Part shown: positions 1 to 8,623 of the stretch, one piece after another
Layout of the letters: each line of letters starts with the position of its first letter
Numbering within the stretch: position 1 is the first letter of the stretch
DNA from: a bacterium
GTDB lineage: Bacteria > Desulfobacterota > Deferrisomatia > Deferrisomatales > Deferrisomataceae
Reading direction: 5' to 3'
DNA: 64,000 nt
Assembly: GCA_027021615.1 (NCBI GenBank)
Contig: JALUTY010000021.1
Location: forward strand, 62,001-126,000
The notes under the pieces: model-generated
Told to the model about the DNA's origin: nothing
What the model saw: only the letters and a program-made list of their open reading frames with translations
Databases searched by the model: none
Made by a program: the position numbers and the translations under genes

Positions 1-768
1 TACCCCGGAAACCCCACACGTCTGCAGGATATGGTCACCCGGGCCTTGGGACCCGGCCCGGGGGAGCCCGCGGTGGGAGTGGTCTCGCCCCACGCCGGCT
101 ACGCGTACTCGGGCGCCGTGGCCGGGTGCACCTTTGGTGCCGCTCGGGTGCCGGACACCGTGATCCTCCTGGGCCCCAACCACACCGGGCTGGGCACCGA
201 TGCGGGGGTGTGGGCCCGAGGGGGCTGGGCCACCCCCCTGGGCACGGTGCCCGTGGCCGAGGACCTGGCCGAAGCCCTCCTAGCCGCCTGCCCGATCCTC
301 CAAGAGGACACCCTGGCCCACGTGCACGAGCACTCCTTGGAGGTCCAGCTGCCGTTCCTCCAGGTAAAGAGCCCCAGCGTACGCATCGTTCCGATCTCGT
401 TCATGCTGCGGTCCTACGGAGACATCGCCGAGGTGGGGCGGGCCGTTGCGCGGGTGGTGGAGTCCTGGCCCGACCCGGTGCTCCTGGTGGCATCGAGCGA
501 TATGAGCCACTACGAGCCCGAGGACGTGGTCCGGGCCAAGGACCGAATGGCGATCGAGTGTATGCTGGCGCTGGACCCCCGGGGCCTGCTTGACACTACG
601 AAACGCCATGGAATTACAATGTGTGGTGTGGTACCCACGGCGGTGATGCTCGTGGCCGCCCGGGAGTTGGGCGCTGCCGGCGCGAAGCTGGTCCGGTACG
701 CTACCTCGGGCGACGTGAGCGAAGAGCACCGCCAGGTGGTTGGGTACGCAGGTATCGTGGTGGCCTGA
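1..768 (+). CDS. Memo-family protein (AmmeMemoRadiSam system protein B), 5' end cut by the window
   Basis: The frame is open from base 1 and reads YPGNPTRLQDMV before the first in-window ATG at 31. That matches the usual Memo N-terminus (FYPG-P), so only about ten residues are missing and the ATG at 31 is not the true start. Family motifs are present: SPHAGYAYSG, GPNHTG, EHSLEVQLPF, SSDMSHYEP and CGVVPTAVM, which carry the conserved His and Cys residues of the fold. Memo proteins are related to non-heme dioxygenases. In bacteria they usually occur with AMMECR1-domain and radical SAM partners, and the reaction is unknown; the partners would lie left of the window. A strong terminator follows the stop. 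Confidence 0.9.
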   Translation, partial: YPGNPTRLQDMVTRALGPGPGEPAVGVVSPHAGYAYSGAVAGCTFGAARVPDTVILLGPNHTGLGTDAGVWARGGWATPLGTVPVAEDLAEALLAACPILQEDTLAHVHEHSLEVQLPFLQVKSPSVRIVPISFMLRSYGDIAEVGRAVARVVESWPDPVLLVASSDMSHYEPEDVVRAKDRMAIECMLALDPRGLLDTTKRHGITMCGVVPTAVMLVAARELGAAGAKLVRYATSGDVSEEHRQVVGYAGIVVA

Positions 769-774
769 TCCGGC

Positions 775-810
775 CGGGCCTGCTCTCTCAGGCAGGCCCG
801 CTCTCGTTTT
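775..810 (+). terminator. Rho-independent terminator after the Memo gene
   Basis: A 9-bp GC stem (CGGGCCTGC at 775-783 with its complement at 792-800), an 8-base loop and a T-run at 807-810. It separates the Memo gene from gltX. Confidence 0.75.
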
Positions 811-848
811 CCCCTCGGCCGATTCCCCTTTCTCGGAGGAGTTCCCCC

Positions 849-2264
849 ATGTCGGGTGTACGAACCCGTTTCGCCCCGAGCCCCACCGGCCATTTGCACG
901 TCGGAGGGGCCCGGACCGCCCTGTTCAACTTTCTCTATGCCCGCCACCACGGCGGCACGTTCGTGCTGCGCGTCGAGGACACCGACCGGGAGCGCTCCAC
1001 CGACGAGAGCACCCGGGCCATCCTGGAGTCGATGCGGTGGCTCGGTCTGGATTGGGACGAGGGCCCCTACTTCCAGAGCCAACGCACCCGCCTGTACCTG
1101 GAGCACGTGGAGCGGCTGCTGGAGGAGGGCAAGGCCTACCGCTGCGACTGCCCGCCGGAGGTGGTGGAGGCCAAACGGCAGAGGGCGCTGATCGAGGGCC
1201 GCAAGCCCAAGTACGACGGCACCTGCCGGGCGCGCACCGACGTGGACCCTTCGAAGCCTCACGTGGTCCGATTCAAGGCCCCCCAGGCGGGCGCCACCGT
1301 GGTTCCCGACCTCCTGAGGGGGGAGGTGGTCTACGACAACGAGGAGCTCGACGACCTGGTGATCCTGCGCACCGACGGGGCCCCCACCTACAACTTCGTG
1401 GTAGTGGTGGACGATGCGCTTATGGGCATCACCCACGTGATCCGGGGCGACGACCACCTCAACAACACCCCCCGCCAGATCCAGCTGTACCGGGCCTTGG
1501 GCTACCCCCTGCCCCGGTTCGCCCACGTGCCCATGATCCTGGGCCCCGATAAGAAACGGCTGTCCAAGCGCCACGGCGCCACCAGCGTGGAGGCTTACCG
1601 GGACGCTGGGTTCCTGCCCGAGGCCCTCGTGAACTTCCTGGCCCGGCTGGGATGGTCCCACGGGGACCAGGAGATCTTCTCCCTGCAGGAGCTGATCGAC
1701 CGGTTCGACCTGGGCGGGGTGGGCCGCTCCGCGAGCGTGTTCAACGAGGACAAGCTCCTGTGGCTCAACGCCCACTACATCAAGGAGTGCCCCCAGGACC
1801 GATTGGTGGACCTGGTCAGGCCCTTTCTGGAGCGCAAGGGGTACGAGACCGCCAACCGCGACAAGCTGGGGGTGCTGGTGGAGGCGTTCCGGGCCCGCTG
1901 TAAGACCCTGGCCGAGTTCGCCGAGAAGGCCACCCCTTACTTCGTGCGGGAGATCGAGGTGGACCCGGCTGCGGCAAAGAAGTATCTGAAGGCCTCAATC
2001 GCGCCGGTGCTGGCCGACCTGCTCGAGGCGTTCCGGGCGGTGGAGCGGTGGGACGTGCCGTCCCTGGAGCGGGCGTTCCTCGAAGTGGTGGAGGGCAAGC
2101 ACGCCCTCAGGATCGGCAAGGCCGCCCAGCCCCTTCGGGTGGCCGTGACCGGGACCACCGTGAGCCCGGGGATCTTCGAGACCCTGATGCTGGTGGGCCG
2201 GGAGTGGGCCCTGGAGCGGATCGAGCGGGCCCTGGAGATGGCCCGGGCCAGGGCGGCCGGCTGA
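849..2264 (+). CDS. gltX: Glutamyl-tRNA synthetase
   Basis: Class I aminoacyl-tRNA synthetase that charges tRNA-Glu in the cytoplasm; 471 aa, normal family length. The ATG at 849 is chosen because GGAGG (835-839) sits upstream and the protein then starts MSGVRTRFAPSPTG. The ATP-binding HIGH-type motif is HLHVGG near residue 15 and the KMSKS-type motif is KRLSKRHG. A zinc-type CxC with a third Cys 25 residues later (CDCPP to DGTC) is in the insertion domain. It stands alone between a terminator and a short spacer to the next gene. It could be a non-discriminating form charging tRNA-Gln too; the window does not decide this. Confidence 0.97.
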   Translation: MSGVRTRFAPSPTGHLHVGGARTALFNFLYARHHGGTFVLRVEDTDRERSTDESTRAILESMRWLGLDWDEGPYFQSQRTRLYLEHVERLLEEGKAYRCDCPPEVVEAKRQRALIEGRKPKYDGTCRARTDVDPSKPHVVRFKAPQAGATVVPDLLRGEVVYDNEELDDLVILRTDGAPTYNFVVVVDDALMGITHVIRGDDHLNNTPRQIQLYRALGYPLPRFAHVPMILGPDKKRLSKRHGATSVEAYRDAGFLPEALVNFLARLGWSHGDQEIFSLQELIDRFDLGGVGRSASVFNEDKLLWLNAHYIKECPQDRLVDLVRPFLERKGYETANRDKLGVLVEAFRARCKTLAEFAEKATPYFVREIEVDPAAAKKYLKASIAPVLADLLEAFRAVERWDVPSLERAFLEVVEGKHALRIGKAAQPLRVAVTGTTVSPGIFETLMLVGREWALERIERALEMARARAAG

Positions 2265-2290
2265 TCCCCGCTGCTGCGGGGAGGGACCCC

Positions 2291-2827
2291 ATGGCGTCCT
2301 ATTTCGTGTGTCCGTCGTGCCAGACCGCCCTGCGGGTCGACCCGGCAAAGCTTCCTCCCCGGCCCGCCCGCTACCGGTGCAAGCGTTGCAACGCCGTCTC
2401 GGTGGTCCAGGAGCACCTGCATGACCGGCCCTCACCTCCCAAGCCACGCCCCGCCGGCCCGCCGCCGGTGCCCGACGGCACGGTGTACCATCACGTGAGC
2501 GACCTGGCCCGCATGGGCGTGGCCGGCGCGACCTACCGCCTGGTCGTGGAGATCGTTTCCCGGGAGGGCACCGCCCGAACCCTGAGCTTCGACGAGCCTC
2601 GGGTCACCGTGGGTCGGGGCGACGCCGGGATCCGGGTGGACGACCCCCTCGTCAGCCGCCTCCACCTGGAGATCGAACGCATCCGCGACCGGGTGATCGT
2701 GAAGGACCTGGGCAGCACCAACGGCACGTTCGTGAACGAACGCGCCGCCACCGCCGAGTTCGTGGGAGAGACCGACGAGGTTCGGATAGGGAACACCCGA
2801 CTGCGGATCCGGGTAAAGATGGGTTAA
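2291..2827 (+). CDS. Zinc-ribbon plus FHA domain protein
   Basis: 178 aa. The N-terminus (MASYFVCPSCQ, then RCKRC) is a CxxC/CxxC zinc ribbon of the kind found at the start of many deltaproteobacterial regulatory proteins. The second half (about residues 85-178) is an FHA domain with VGRG, SRLHLEI and GSTNGTFVN, which binds phosphothreonine. No membrane segment is visible, so it is cytosolic. It converges on an operon with a Ser/Thr kinase, a second FHA protein and a PP2C phosphatase, so a role as phospho-reader in that pathway is a reasonable inference. It lies 26 bp behind gltX and may be co-transcribed with it. Confidence 0.85.
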   Translation: MASYFVCPSCQTALRVDPAKLPPRPARYRCKRCNAVSVVQEHLHDRPSPPKPRPAGPPPVPDGTVYHHVSDLARMGVAGATYRLVVEIVSREGTARTLSFDEPRVTVGRGDAGIRVDDPLVSRLHLEIERIRDRVIVKDLGSTNGTFVNERAATAEFVGETDEVRIGNTRLRIRVKMG

Positions 2828-2876
2828 GGTGTGTGCCCATGTCGGGTGAATCCGGGGCCTTCGACGGAGCGCAACG

Positions 2877-3596
2877 CTAACCCTTTCGGAACGCCACCAC
2901 CGCGGTCACGTTGTCCGGCCCGCCCCGCTCGAGGGCCGCTTCGATCAGGGCTTCGCAAGCGGACAGGGGATCTGGGCTCTCGCGAAGGAGCCCTTCGATT
3001 CGCCCGGCCGGAACCGGCCCCCACAACCCGTCGGAGCACAGCAGAACCCGATCCCCCCGCTCCACCCCCTCCCACGTGTACTCCGGGCCCGCGTCCAAGG
3101 CCACCCCCACCGCCCGGGTCACCACGTGGCGCAGCCCCGAGGCCCGGCTCCCGAGCTCGGCCACGGCCGAGTGGTCCCGAGTGAGCACCCGAAGGCGGCC
3201 GCCCCGGAGCAGGTAGCACCGAGCATCCCCGGCGTGGACCACGTGGAGCCGGGGCCCGGCCACCAGGGCGGCCACCAGGGTGCATCCCATTCCGGCACGG
3301 GCCGGATCCGCACCGGCATCCCGGGCCACGGCCCGGTGGGCCTTCTCCACCGCGGCCACGAGGTCCTCAGCTCCCGCCCGCCGAGCGGCGGCCATCGCGC
3401 CCACCACCGCCTCCACGGCGATCCGGGCCGCCCGGTCGCCAGCCGCGTGGCCCCCCATGCCGTCGGCCACCACCCACAGGGGAGGCCGCTCCAGCAGCCC
3501 GAACGCATCCTCATTGCGGGCCCGCATCCGGCCCGGATGGGTCTGCCCAGCGGTCCGCCACCCCCCGGCAGGTCGGTTTCGGAACCAGGGCCGCAC
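2877..3596 (-). CDS. PP2C-family Ser/Thr protein phosphatase
   Basis: 239 aa, starting at a GTG 3 nt after the stop of the FHA gene upstream. Metal-binding motifs of PPM phosphatases are in order: HPGRMRARNEDA, ADGMGGHAAGD, LCSDGLWG and GPDNVTAVV, so all acidic ligands are kept and it should be active. No membrane segment. Last gene of a kinase-FHA-PP2C operon, the standard arrangement for reversible Ser/Thr phosphorylation; the adjacent kinase and FHA protein are the obvious partners, but targets are unknown. Confidence 0.93.
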   Translation of the reverse strand: MRPWFRNRPAGGWRTAGQTHPGRMRARNEDAFGLLERPPLWVVADGMGGHAAGDRAARIAVEAVVGAMAAARRAGAEDLVAAVEKAHRAVARDAGADPARAGMGCTLVAALVAGPRLHVVHAGDARCYLLRGGRLRVLTRDHSAVAELGSRASGLRHVVTRAVGVALDAGPEYTWEGVERGDRVLLCSDGLWGPVPAGRIEGLLRESPDPLSACEALIEAALERGGPDNVTAVVAFRKG

Positions 3597-3599
3597 GGC

Positions 3600-4250
3600 T
3601 CACTCGTACCGGAACCGCACCGGGCCCGCGACAATCTCGTCGCCGGGTGACAGCCGTACCGGCTCCCCGCCGATCTTTCGGTCGGCCACCCGAGTGGCTC
3701 GCCACCGGCCCCGGTGGGCGATCACGTGGCCCTCGGCCGAGGCCAGCACCGTGAACTGGACCCGGCCGAGTGCGAACCCCGCCACCCGCGCCTCGCACTC
3801 CGCGCCCTTGCCCACCCGCACCACCCCCCGTCCCGACAGCTCCACCACCTCCGGCTCGGCCCGGCCGGACAGGCACACCAGCCGACGCAGCGGCACAGAG
3901 CACCCGGACCTGCGTCCCAGCACCACGGTGGCGTCCAGGTCCGTTCCACGGCCGGTCGGGCCGGTCGCGGGCTGTACCGTGAACTTGGCCAGGGTCACCC
4001 GGTCCGCCGGCCCGACCGGAGCGTTTCCCTCAACCCGCACGCCGTTGACAAACGTGCCGTTGCGGCTCCCCAGGTCCTCCACCCGGACGTGCCCCCCTTG
4101 CCGGACCAGCCGGCAGTGGCTCCGGGACACGGCGGGGTTGTCGATCCGCACGTCGGCGTCGGCGCCCCGGCCCACCACCACCGACCCGCCCTCGGGCAGA
4201 TCGAACCGAGCCACCTCTCGGTCACCCAGCAACACGCGCCACCGGTCCAT
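3600..4250 (-). CDS. FHA domain protein of the kinase/phosphatase operon
   Basis: 216 aa. Start ATG has AGGAG upstream. Residues about 20-90 form a canonical FHA domain (VVVGRGADADVRI, SRSHCRL, GSRNGTFVNGV), expected to bind phosphothreonine. The C-terminal part (about 115-216) looks like a second, degenerate FHA-type beta fold (VVRVGKGAECEARVAG) without the Ser/Arg/Asn binding residues. The gene sits between the kinase and the phosphatase and is likely a scaffold or substrate of the kinase (inference). Confidence 0.88.
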   Translation of the reverse strand: MDRWRVLLGDREVARFDLPEGGSVVVGRGADADVRIDNPAVSRSHCRLVRQGGHVRVEDLGSRNGTFVNGVRVEGNAPVGPADRVTLAKFTVQPATGPTGRGTDLDATVVLGRRSGCSVPLRRLVCLSGRAEPEVVELSGRGVVRVGKGAECEARVAGFALGRVQFTVLASAEGHVIAHRGRWRATRVADRKIGGEPVRLSPGDEIVAGPVRFRYE

Positions 4251-4367
4251 GGGGAACTCCTGGTCAGATCGTTGGTCGTTCGTATCGCGTTACGCGCGAA
4301 CGTATGTGGACCCCAGCGGTCAACGAACGAACTTTCGGAACAGCGCATGACTCGTCGGTCCCCGGCC

Positions 4368-6146
4368 TCACCCGGGCAGCCAGCCCTTCACCCAGGCGGC
4401 CACCTGGTCGTACAGGGCCTGGACAGCGGGGGGGGCCGAGCGCGAAATCAGGACATGGGCCCAGTAGCCCGTGGCCGCGGCCGCAGCGAGCGCGGCTGCC
4501 ATGCCCGCTCGGCCGCGCCAGCCCCCCCGCCTCCGGGCCACCCCACCTCCCTGGTCCGCGTGCGAGAACTCCCCGTCCCCGAGCACCACGGTGGGGGCCC
4601 CGGTGTCCTCCCCGGGGCCTTCCTCCAGGCGCTCCAGCACCTCCAGTGCCGCATCGGCCGTGGCCGGGCGGCCGTCCGGGGCCAACGCCAGCAGCCTGCG
4701 CACCAGGTCCGCCAGGGCCTGCGGTGCGGCCTGGAACCTCTCGGTCTCGACCAGCGTGCCTCCGTCCCACCGGGGCCGCTGCCCGGCGAGCATCTCGAAG
4801 ACCATCACCCCCACGGCGAACAGGTCGGCGCGCACCGACCGCTCCTCGCCCCGGATTCCGTACCAGTTGGGGGGGCCGGAGGGATCGGCGTAGTGCTCGT
4901 CCAGGCCGAAATCCGTGAGCTTCACGTCCCCGCGCTCCCCGAACAGGACGTTCGTGGGCCGCAGGTTGCCGTGGACGATCCGGTTTCGGTGGGCGAAGGC
5001 GAGGCCCTGTAGGATGCCGCGGACGATCCGGACGGCCTCGGGCCAGGGCAGCGGCCGGACCAGGCGGTCGCGCAGCGACCCGCCGCTCAGGTACTCCATC
5101 ACGACGATGTAGAACTGATCGTTCTGGGAGGTGCCGAGCACGCTGGCGATGTTGGGGTGCCGGAGCGCTGTGAGCATCCGGGCCTCGGTGTAGCCCTGGC
5201 TTCCTGCGGGCTTGCGCTTGATGACCAGGAGCGAGTGGTCCTCGCGGTTCTCGTAGAGGTACACGGCACCGTACCGGTCCTCCTTGAGGACGTCGAGCAG
5301 GGCGAACTTCTCCTCGATTCGGGCCATGCCTTGGCCGGCCCGTCGGCGCTGGTCCCCTGCGATGTGGGCACCCCGCAGAATCTGAAGAAGTCGGTCCCGG
5401 ACCACGTCGGCAGAGAGGGGCCGTCGGGCCGGGTCGGGGTCGAGGCACCGGAGAATCAGCTCGTCCAGGTCCGCCGGCAGCTCCCGACACAGGGCCGAGG
5501 GCGGTCTCGGCTGGGATCCCGGCTTCCTACCGGTGAACAGCTCGTACATCACCGCGCCCAAGGAGTAGATGTCGCTGGCCGGGGTCACGGCCCGGCTGTC
5601 CACCTTCTGCTCGGGGGACATGTAGGCCAAGGTTCCCATCACGACCCCGGCCTGGGTGGCGTCCGACACCCGGGACTCGTCCGCGAACTGGGCGATCCCG
5701 AAGTCCAACACCCGGGCGTTGCCGTCCACGTCCACCAGGATGTTGCCCGGCTTGATGTCCCGGTGGATCACTCCGTTCTTGTGGGCGTAGGCCAGGGCCT
5801 TGCAGACCTGGGTCATCAGGTCCAGCTTGCGATTCGTGTCGAGCCCGCCCTCCTGGATGAGCCGGGCCAGGTCCGTGCCCTCCACGTACTCCATGACGAA
5901 GTAGGGCCGTCCGTCCCGAGTGAGCCCCCGGTCGATCACGTGTATGATGTTGGGGTGGGCCAGACGGGCGATAATGAGCGACTCCCGGCGGAACCGCTCG
6001 CGCAGCTCGGGGTCGTCGACCAAGCTTTGGGAGATCACCTTCACGGCCACCGGCCGGTCCAAGGAGGTCTGCACGCCCTTGTACACCGTGGCCATGCCCC
6101 CCTGGCCCAGCCTGCCTACGATCCGATATGGTCCGACGTCCTTCAT
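4368..6146 (-). CDS. Membrane Ser/Thr protein kinase with a second, degenerate kinase domain
   Basis: 592 aa. The first kinase domain (about 7-265) is intact: glycine loop GRLGQGGMATVYKG, VAVKVI lysine, HRDIKPGN catalytic loop, DFG and an APE-like MSPEQ. A second kinase-like domain follows (about 280-530): it keeps an IKRK lysine and a TDFG motif, but its glycine loop is eroded (EDRYGAVYLY) and the HRD aspartate is replaced (HGNLRPTN), so it should be a pseudokinase. One hydrophobic segment near 548-570 precedes about 25 residues, which is a tail-anchored topology with the kinases in the cytosol. It heads the operon with FHA and PP2C genes. Confidence 0.93.
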   Translation of the reverse strand: MKDVGPYRIVGRLGQGGMATVYKGVQTSLDRPVAVKVISQSLVDDPELRERFRRESLIIARLAHPNIIHVIDRGLTRDGRPYFVMEYVEGTDLARLIQEGGLDTNRKLDLMTQVCKALAYAHKNGVIHRDIKPGNILVDVDGNARVLDFGIAQFADESRVSDATQAGVVMGTLAYMSPEQKVDSRAVTPASDIYSLGAVMYELFTGRKPGSQPRPPSALCRELPADLDELILRCLDPDPARRPLSADVVRDRLLQILRGAHIAGDQRRRAGQGMARIEEKFALLDVLKEDRYGAVYLYENREDHSLLVIKRKPAGSQGYTEARMLTALRHPNIASVLGTSQNDQFYIVVMEYLSGGSLRDRLVRPLPWPEAVRIVRGILQGLAFAHRNRIVHGNLRPTNVLFGERGDVKLTDFGLDEHYADPSGPPNWYGIRGEERSVRADLFAVGVMVFEMLAGQRPRWDGGTLVETERFQAAPQALADLVRRLLALAPDGRPATADAALEVLERLEEGPGEDTGAPTVVLGDGEFSHADQGGGVARRRGGWRGRAGMAAALAAAAATGYWAHVLISRSAPPAVQALYDQVAAWVKGWLPG

Positions 6147-6327
6147 TCGCAGCCTCGCGTTCGGGGAACCCAGGCTTTCTGAACGGCTACCCGCAGGAAA
6201 AACTCAAGCCCGATCCCTTCCCCCCGATGTTGCAACGCGGTATGGATACCCCAAGCGTGAGTTCATCCGCTGGCTCCCCTACCCTCTGTCGGCGTGAGGG
6301 GGTGGATTTCGAAGAGAGGACGACCCC

Positions 6328-6786
6328 ATGGCCAAGCCCGACGCCCCCGACCGAATCCTGATCAAGAAGTACGCCAACCGCCGGCTCTACGACACCCGCA
6401 ACAGCCGGTACGTGAACCTGCGGCAGATCGCCGAGCTGGTGAAGGACGGGCACACCGTGGAGGTGGTGGACGCCACCACCGGAGAGGACCTCACCAAGGT
6501 GATCCTCACCCAGATCATCCTGGAGGAGGAGAAGGACCGCAGGGATCTTCTCCCCGTGGGTTTCCTCCACCAGCTCATCCAGTACGGCGAGTCGGCCTAC
6601 GAGCAGTTCCTGGAGAGCGTGTTCTCCGCCGGCATGGCTGCCTACCGAAACGCCCAGCAGCAGATGGAGAGCGTGTGGCGGACCTGGATGGGCCCGTGGG
6701 CCCCCCCGCCCTCTCCCACCCAGGAGATCGAGGCCCTCAAGGCCCGTATCGCCGAGCTGGAGGCCCGCCTGGCGAAGAAGCGCTGA
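6328..6786 (+). CDS. PhaR-like polyhydroxyalkanoate regulator, DNA-binding
   Basis: 152 aa. The first 65 residues match the PHB/PHA accumulation regulator DNA-binding domain (ILIKKYANRRLYDT, SRYVNLRQIAELV). The middle contains the LLPVGFLHQLIQYGE region seen in the same family, and the C-terminus is a short coiled coil (EIEALKARIAELEARLAKK). Known PhaR proteins bind PHA granules and repress phasin genes. No PHA synthase or phasin is in the window, and this family is often found in organisms without PHA, so the target is open. ATG is preceded by GAGAGG. Confidence 0.85.
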   Translation: MAKPDAPDRILIKKYANRRLYDTRNSRYVNLRQIAELVKDGHTVEVVDATTGEDLTKVILTQIILEEEKDRRDLLPVGFLHQLIQYGESAYEQFLESVFSAGMAAYRNAQQQMESVWRTWMGPWAPPPSPTQEIEALKARIAELEARLAKKR

Positions 6787-6825
6787 GCCGCGCCCGACTC
6801 CCACCGCGGACCACCGTTTTTTCCC

Positions 6826-6854
6826 TTGACACCGCCCCCGTGCGTGTGCAGGAT
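6826..6854 (+). promoter_or_regulatory. Candidate sigma-70 promoter for the RpiR-type regulator
   Basis: Perfect -35 TTGACA at 6826-6831, 17-bp spacer, weak -10 CAGGAT at 6849-6854. It lies between the PhaR-like gene and the RBS (CAGGAG, 6877-6882) of the next gene, which supports the TTG start at 6891 rather than the upstream GTG codons. Confidence 0.5.
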
Positions 6855-6890
6855 TTCCTGCAAACCAAGCCTTTCGCAGGAGCCCCTGCC

Positions 6891-7703
6891 TTGCCCAGCC
6901 GCTCGCGCCCCCGGGACCGCGTGCTCGCCTTCGCCCAGGCCCACCCCGAAGAGGCCAGCTACCTCACCGCCAGGGAGCTGGGCGAGCGGCTGGGGATCAG
7001 CGAGTCCACCGTGATTCGGGCGGTCCAGGCCTCCGGCTTCTCCGGCTACCCCGAGTTCCAACGACGGCTCCGCCAGAACCTGGTGGGTCGGCGCACCACC
7101 GTGGAGCGGTTCACGATCCACGGGGACCCCCTCTCCCGGTCCTTCTCCCGCGACATCGAGAATCTCAGAGAGACGTGGACCGACATGCCCAAGGGCGAGT
7201 TCTGGAAGGCCGCCCACCTGCTGGCCGGCGCCCAGAGGGTGTGGGTGTTCGGGCTGCGCATGTCCCACGCCACGGCCGTGGTGCTGGAGCTGGGGCTGTC
7301 GTTCCTCGGCGTGAACGCGAGGCTCCTGGCTCCCCGCACGGCCGACGTGTGGGACCAGTTCGCCCGGGTGGCGCCCGGCGACGTGGTGGTGGCCATCAGC
7401 TTCCCCCGGTACACCCGCATCGCCGTGGAGGGCGCGGCCCTGGCCCGGCGGCAGGGGAGCACGGTGGTGGCCATCACCGACGGCCCAGACTCCCCCTTGG
7501 CCCCCCACGCCCACGTGCTGCTGCCGGCGGCCTACGGGATCGACGGGTACGTGGAGAGCTTCACCGCCTCGATCAGCCTGGCCCAGGCCCTGCTCCTGGC
7601 GGTGGGCGAGGTGCGGGGCGACGACGGGCTCAAGGCTCTGGAGGCCCGGGAAGAGATCTGGGAACGGCAGAACGTCTACTGGAACCCCGAAGGAGAGGGG
7701 TAG
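6891..7703 (+). CDS. MurR/RpiR family transcriptional regulator
   Basis: 270 aa from a TTG start chosen for the CAGGAG box 8 nt upstream; the family is normally about 280 aa. The N-terminal helix-turn-helix domain contains LTARELGERLGISEST and GYPEFQRRL. The C-terminal SIS domain (about 110-245) is a sugar-phosphate-type ligand fold (GAQRVWVFGLRMSH, PGDVVVAISFPRYTR, ITDGPDSPLAPHAH). RpiR regulators sense a pathway metabolite and control adjacent catabolic genes; here these would be the BKACE, aminotransferase and TRAP-TAXI genes immediately downstream on the same strand. The ligand need not be a sugar. Confidence 0.9.
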   Translation: MPSRSRPRDRVLAFAQAHPEEASYLTARELGERLGISESTVIRAVQASGFSGYPEFQRRLRQNLVGRRTTVERFTIHGDPLSRSFSRDIENLRETWTDMPKGEFWKAAHLLAGAQRVWVFGLRMSHATAVVLELGLSFLGVNARLLAPRTADVWDQFARVAPGDVVVAISFPRYTRIAVEGAALARRQGSTVVAITDGPDSPLAPHAHVLLPAAYGIDGYVESFTASISLAQALLLAVGEVRGDDGLKALEAREEIWERQNVYWNPEGEG

Positions 7704-7756
7704 CCGGCCCCTTCCCTGGGCTTCCGGCACCCTGTAGCCATCGGAGGACGCAAGCG

Positions 7757-8611
7757 TTGGAACCGCTCATCGTCACCGCCGCGGTCACCGGAAGCCGAAC
7801 CCCCCGCGAGAAGTGCCCCCACATCCCGATCCTGCCCGAGGAGATCGCCGACGCGGCCGTGGAGGCCGCGCGGGCCGGCGCGGCCGTGGTCCACATCCAC
7901 GTGCGCGACCCCAAGACCGGTGTGGGCACCCAAAACGAGGGGCTCTACCGTCGGGTCCTCGACCGGATCGCCGCGGCCGGGGTGGACCCGGTGATCTGCC
8001 TGACCACCAGCGGCATTCCCGGCCGCAACCTGGCCTACGAGGCCCGGTTCATCCCCCTGCGTTTTCGGCCCGAGCTGGCCAGCTTCGACGCAGGCAGTCT
8101 GAACGTGGGTGACGGGGTGTTCCTGAACCCCCCGGAGTTCCTGAGAGACCTGGCTCGCCGAATGGCGCAGGTCGGGACCAAGCCGGAGCTGGAGATCTTC
8201 GACACCGGGATGATCGGCAACTGCCTCCGGCTCCGGGACGAGGGCCTGCTGGCCCCCCCCCTCCACTTCCAATTCGTGCTGGGCGCTCCCGGGGGGGCCC
8301 CGGCCACCCCCAAGGCCCTGCTCCACATGATGGAGTCGATCCCGCCGGGGTCCACCTGGAGCTCCATCGGCATCGGAAAGGGCCATCTGCCGATCCTGCT
8401 CACCACCCTCGCCCTGGGAGGGCACGTGCGGGTGGGTCTCGAGGACAACATCTACTACCAGCGCGGCGTGCTCGCCCGGTCCAACGCCCAGCTGGTGGAG
8501 CGGGTGGCGCGGCTGGCCCGGGAAATCGGCCGGCCCCTGGCTACCCCGGACGAGGCCCGCCGCCTCCTCTCGCTTCCCCGGGCCGGGGCCGGCCCACGGC
8601 CCAACCCCTGA
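7757..8611 (+). CDS. BKACE family beta-keto acid cleavage enzyme (DUF849)
   Basis: 284 aa from a TTG start with GGAGGA upstream (7743-7748). Members condense a beta-keto acid with acetyl-CoA and release acetoacetate plus a CoA ester; the prototype is Kce of lysine fermentation. Family marks: N-terminal LIVTAAVTGS, zinc site VVHIHVRDP (HxH), LTTSGIPGR, and GGHVRVGLEDNIYY near the C-terminus. It is 53 bp behind the regulator and 12 bp ahead of an aminotransferase, which suggests that the keto acid is produced by that transaminase. The exact substrate cannot be read from the sequence. Confidence 0.9.
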   Translation: MEPLIVTAAVTGSRTPREKCPHIPILPEEIADAAVEAARAGAAVVHIHVRDPKTGVGTQNEGLYRRVLDRIAAAGVDPVICLTTSGIPGRNLAYEARFIPLRFRPELASFDAGSLNVGDGVFLNPPEFLRDLARRMAQVGTKPELEIFDTGMIGNCLRLRDEGLLAPPLHFQFVLGAPGGAPATPKALLHMMESIPPGSTWSSIGIGKGHLPILLTTLALGGHVRVGLEDNIYYQRGVLARSNAQLVERVARLAREIGRPLATPDEARRLLSLPRAGAGPRPNP

Positions 8612-8623
8612 CGGAGGGGCACC

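Noticed and set aside
4264-5490. Long minus-strand reading frame of about 400 codons, rich in Pro, Gly and Arg, over the kinase gene
   Set aside because: Shadow of the kinase gene in another frame. Composition is that of GC-rich noncoding frames; same reasoning applied to all similar frames, for example 17882-19660, 36529-39444 and 55819-58089 on the plus strand.
6294-7703. Longer N-terminal version of the RpiR regulator starting within the PhaR-like gene
   Set aside because: The extra residues are out-of-frame translation of the PhaR-like gene; TTG at 6891 with an SD fits the family length.
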